Source: Bacteroidales bacterium (lineage in GTDB: Bacteria; Bacteroidota; Bacteroidia; Bacteroidales; DTU049). Taken from it: DNA of 7,960 bases. Positions within the stretch are counted from its first letter, which is position 1, and every line of letters starts with the position of its first letter. The notes beneath the pieces are model-generated. The model made no database searches. It was given only the letters and a program-made list of their open reading frames with translations, and was not told the DNA's origin. This document shows positions 5,717 through 7,960 of the stretch, one piece after another. The position numbers were made by a program, and so were the translations under genes. The stretch covers positions 1 through 7,960 of the forward strand of contig JAHDSP010000096.1 of the NCBI GenBank assembly GCA_018432645.1. Direction: 5' to 3'.

Positions 5717-7462
5717 ATGAATACAAATACATTTCTTAAAAACAAATTGATGCTTTTTGCATCCATAATTTTCTGCATTCAGGGTTTTGCTCAAAATCAA
5801 AGCATGTTACTTCCTGTGCCAGGTATTTATAGTACAAGCACAAACGATTATGAAGGATGTAAAATAATCAATTTTATCAATCCTGGTAATCCGGTGATAT
5901 ATGAATTACCCAAGCATACATTTTATGTTGAAGGAATCAAAGGACGTCCGCATGTTGAATATGATTTGGAGCATGCTGATCCCTCAATGGACGAAAAATA
6001 CCTCGGACAGCACCCTATGTTTGCACAAAATATTGTGCATGATAAAGACGGCAACCTGCTGTTTTTTATTGTGGATAATAATATTTATAATAGATATGGG
6101 GAAGCATTTGTAAAATACCTTCCAGACTATGAGGATGAACCAATGTATGGGACATTTTCATATTTACATGATGGTATAATGTATGATAATTGGATAGATG
6201 GTTCATATTATAACCGGTTTAATGTGAATACTACCCATATATCAATAGACCCAGAAATAGTTATTTTCCCTATATATGGCGAGTGCTATAAATATGGACT
6301 CGTTTACTTATTATTTAATAGTTATGCTCCTGATAGTGCAAGTAAATTATTTTACAGAACACTGACATATTATGATGAAAACAAAATTGTATTATCTAAT
6401 CCAATAGAAATATCTAAAAATTTTCCTTTATCTAATGCTTGTAATAATTATTCAAATAGAGGTCTCGCAATATCAGAATACAGAGAAGAATATGACAATT
6501 ATTTATTATTTGTACATTATTATGACATTTTGTTAATTCTTACTATAGATAATACAGGCAATATAGATACTAATAATTTTATAGATTATACAATAATAGA
6601 AAATATGATCAATCCGACTTATTTCCATAATCAATATTCTACTGAAATGGAAGTAATAAAATTAGAAAGTGGTTCTGATACTTACTATAAAGTGGCTATG
6701 AGTTCGTGTTATGGTGGTACTAATTCTAGTGATGCACTAGTAACAGAGTTTACATTGAATTATGATAGCTTAAATGTTGTAGATAAATGGGCTTATTATT
6801 TGCCAATGAATACATCTACTACAGACTCTTTTTTTAGAGAATATATCAAAGGTCTTGAATATGATCCTAATGGTAATTTATATGTAACATATAGAGGACA
6901 AGGACATGACAAGTTGTATTATCATATAGCAGGAAGTAGCAATTTGAATTATATAGACATGCAGGATAAGTATTATAATGCTTCTAATTATCAATATTCT
7001 GAAATAGAATTAGGCAGGGATGGTAATTTATATTATTTATATTCAAATGAAAATGAAACATCTGGAGGTATATCACGTTTTAATTTAAATTCATTAACAT
7101 TGGAAGAGAATGTTTTCCCTGATGTGATTAATAAAGTGTATTTTTCTCACGATTATACCTGCGTCAATAGTGATGAAACAAAAATACTCCTTTTTGCTGA
7201 CCAGATAGATGGCAGCGATTATGTATCATATTATGAAACGGTTGATCAACAATGTTGCATTGATCATATTTATTATGATAACTGGCCCTCACAACAGTAT
7301 TTTGACCAAAATCCTGTATGGACATGGTCTCCCGGCATTGGAAATAATCCATTTCATAGCATTAATGGAGAGATATTAATAAATGAAGATGTAAAAATTT
7401 ATTCTGGTAAAGAAGTAACCATAAAAAATTTAAAATTTAAATTTAATAGTAATAAAAATTAA
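5717..7462 (+). CDS. N-terminal part of a large secreted protein, frameshifted (beta-propeller-like region, start of beta-helix)
   Basis: The 581-residue frame starts with a signal peptide (hydrophobic residues 11-25, cleavage after QGFA, mature start Gln26). I chose ATG 5717 over the in-frame TTG at 5711, which would only add Met-His. Residues about 45-500 are beta-rich, full of Tyr and Asn, and contain spaced DGNLLFF (111-117), DPNGNLYV (383-390) and GRDGNLYY (433-440). These resemble propeller blade turns, but I do not recognise a named family. From about residue 535 (VWTWSPG) the chain changes to short regular strands (GEILINEDVKIYSGKEVTIK), like the first coils of a right-handed beta-helix. 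The frame then stops at NSNKN while the matching beta-helix sequence continues in the -1 frame. So this is most likely one broken gene (or a sequencing error), not a complete protein. It lacks a C-terminal sorting domain in the window. It is probably co-transcribed with the propeller gene. Its central part is unusually AT-rich. Confidence 0.85.
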   Translation: MNTNTFLKNKLMLFASIIFCIQGFAQNQSMLLPVPGIYSTSTNDYEGCKIINFINPGNPVIYELPKHTFYVEGIKGRPHVEYDLEHADPSMDEKYLGQHPMFAQNIVHDKDGNLLFFIVDNNIYNRYGEAFVKYLPDYEDEPMYGTFSYLHDGIMYDNWIDGSYYNRFNVNTTHISIDPEIVIFPIYGECYKYGLVYLLFNSYAPDSASKLFYRTLTYYDENKIVLSNPIEISKNFPLSNACNNYSNRGLAISEYREEYDNYLLFVHYYDILLILTIDNTGNIDTNNFIDYTIIENMINPTYFHNQYSTEMEVIKLESGSDTYYKVAMSSCYGGTNSSDALVTEFTLNYDSLNVVDKWAYYLPMNTSTTDSFFREYIKGLEYDPNGNLYVTYRGQGHDKLYYHIAGSSNLNYIDMQDKYYNASNYQYSEIELGRDGNLYYLYSNENETSGGISRFNLNSLTLEENVFPDVINKVYFSHDYTCVNSDETKILLFADQIDGSDYVSYYETVDQQCCIDHIYYDNWPSQQYFDQNPVWTWSPGIGNNPFHSINGEILINEDVKIYSGKEVTIKNLKFKFNSNKN

Positions 7463-7960
7463 TAATAGAACCAGGTGCTAAACTTGTATTAGATAATTCT
7501 GTTTTAACTTCTGTTGATAATTGCGAACAATCTATTATGTGGGAGGGTATAGAAGTCTGGGGCAACAGAGACTTACCTCAATATCCGGAAAGCAATCAGG
7601 GCGTAGTGGAATTAAAAAATGGTGCTACCATAGAAAACGCCCGCTGTGCCATTACCACATGCCAAAAAGATGCTGAAGGAAATATACTCTGGGATTATAC
7701 AGGCGGTATTATACATGCAAAAGATGCTAATTTTATTAACAACCGAAAAGCAATAGAATTCCTTTCTTATCATAATATTTTACCTAATGGTCGTGAAATT
7801 GATAATTCAAGCTATTTTTATAACTGCACTTTTGAAACAAATGCACAACTATCAGACCCAGGCACACTCCCTGAAACATTTGTAAGTTTAAATGATGTGA
7901 AAGGCGTCAAATTTTTGGGCTGTACTTTCCAAAATACAGCCCCGACAGGTGTTTATTCTA
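7456..7960 (+). pseudogene. Continuation of the 5717 gene in the -1 frame: beta-helix-like region (partial, runs off the right edge)
   Basis: From 7456 the frame reads KLIIEPGAKLVLDNSVLTSV, then MWEGIEVWGN, QGVVELKNGATIENARCAI, GGIIHAKDANFINNRKAIEF, YFYNCTFETNA and VKGVKFLGCTFQN, without a stop to 7960. The repeated short strands with stacked Asn, Ile and Val, as in FINN, FYNCTF and FLGCTF, are typical of right-handed parallel beta-helix proteins. There is no signal peptide and no credible start. The first internal ATG, encoding MWEGIEV at 7537, falls inside a conserved-looking segment. The simplest reading is that this is the downstream part of the 5717 protein, displaced by loss of one A in the A-run at 7454-7458. 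It resembles the central part of long Bacteroidetes surface proteins that end in a T9SS sorting domain, which would lie beyond the window. Annotation pipelines may show it as a separate CDS. Confidence 0.75.

Noticed and set aside
7448..7462. Programmed -1 ribosomal frameshift at the A-run before the stop of the 5717 gene
   Set aside because: The codons AAT AAA AAT TAA do not form an X XXY YYZ slippery heptamer: slipping back one base would pair the P-site tRNA with TAA. I saw no obvious downstream structure. A lost base is simpler.

Overview
The window looks like chromosomal DNA of a Bacteroidetes (Bacteroidota) species. It is AT-rich and its start codons have no Shine-Dalgarno sequences. 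Two promoters fit the phylum's TTG / TAnnTTTG consensus. At least two proteins carry a signal peptide plus a C-terminal type IX secretion (T9SS, Por) sorting domain. The membrane pyrophosphatase is of a divergent type I associate with this phylum.

Layout: (1) 1-459, minus strand: the N-terminal third of a Wzx/MATE-like polysaccharide flippase that runs off the left edge. (2) 460-686: a very AT-rich divergent intergenic region with a good promoter for the flippase and a weaker candidate for the next gene. (3) 687-3092, plus: a complete membrane-bound ion-pumping pyrophosphatase (hppA), followed by an all-A/T hairpin. (4) 3299-4198, plus: a small secreted T9SS cargo protein. (5) 4286-5710, plus: a T9SS cargo protein with seven ~52-residue repeats, probably a seven-bladed beta-propeller. 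(6) 5717-7462, plus: the N-terminal part of a large secreted protein. Its reading frame continues in the -1 frame from about 7456 to the right edge, so the gene is split by an apparent single-base frameshift in a run of A.

Genes 3299 and 4286 share an identical 30-base leader that includes their start codons, with related promoter elements upstream. They therefore look like units with duplicated control regions. Gene 5717 starts six bases after 4286 ends and is probably co-transcribed with it. The right half is thus a small block of surface or secreted proteins, next to two housekeeping-type membrane proteins on the left.

I see no CRISPR array, tRNA, rRNA, transposase or defence system, and no clear new biological system. 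The points most worth a second look are the frameshift, the sharp GC mosaic inside the broken gene, the shared leader, and the mixed potassium-dependence residues in the pyrophosphatase.
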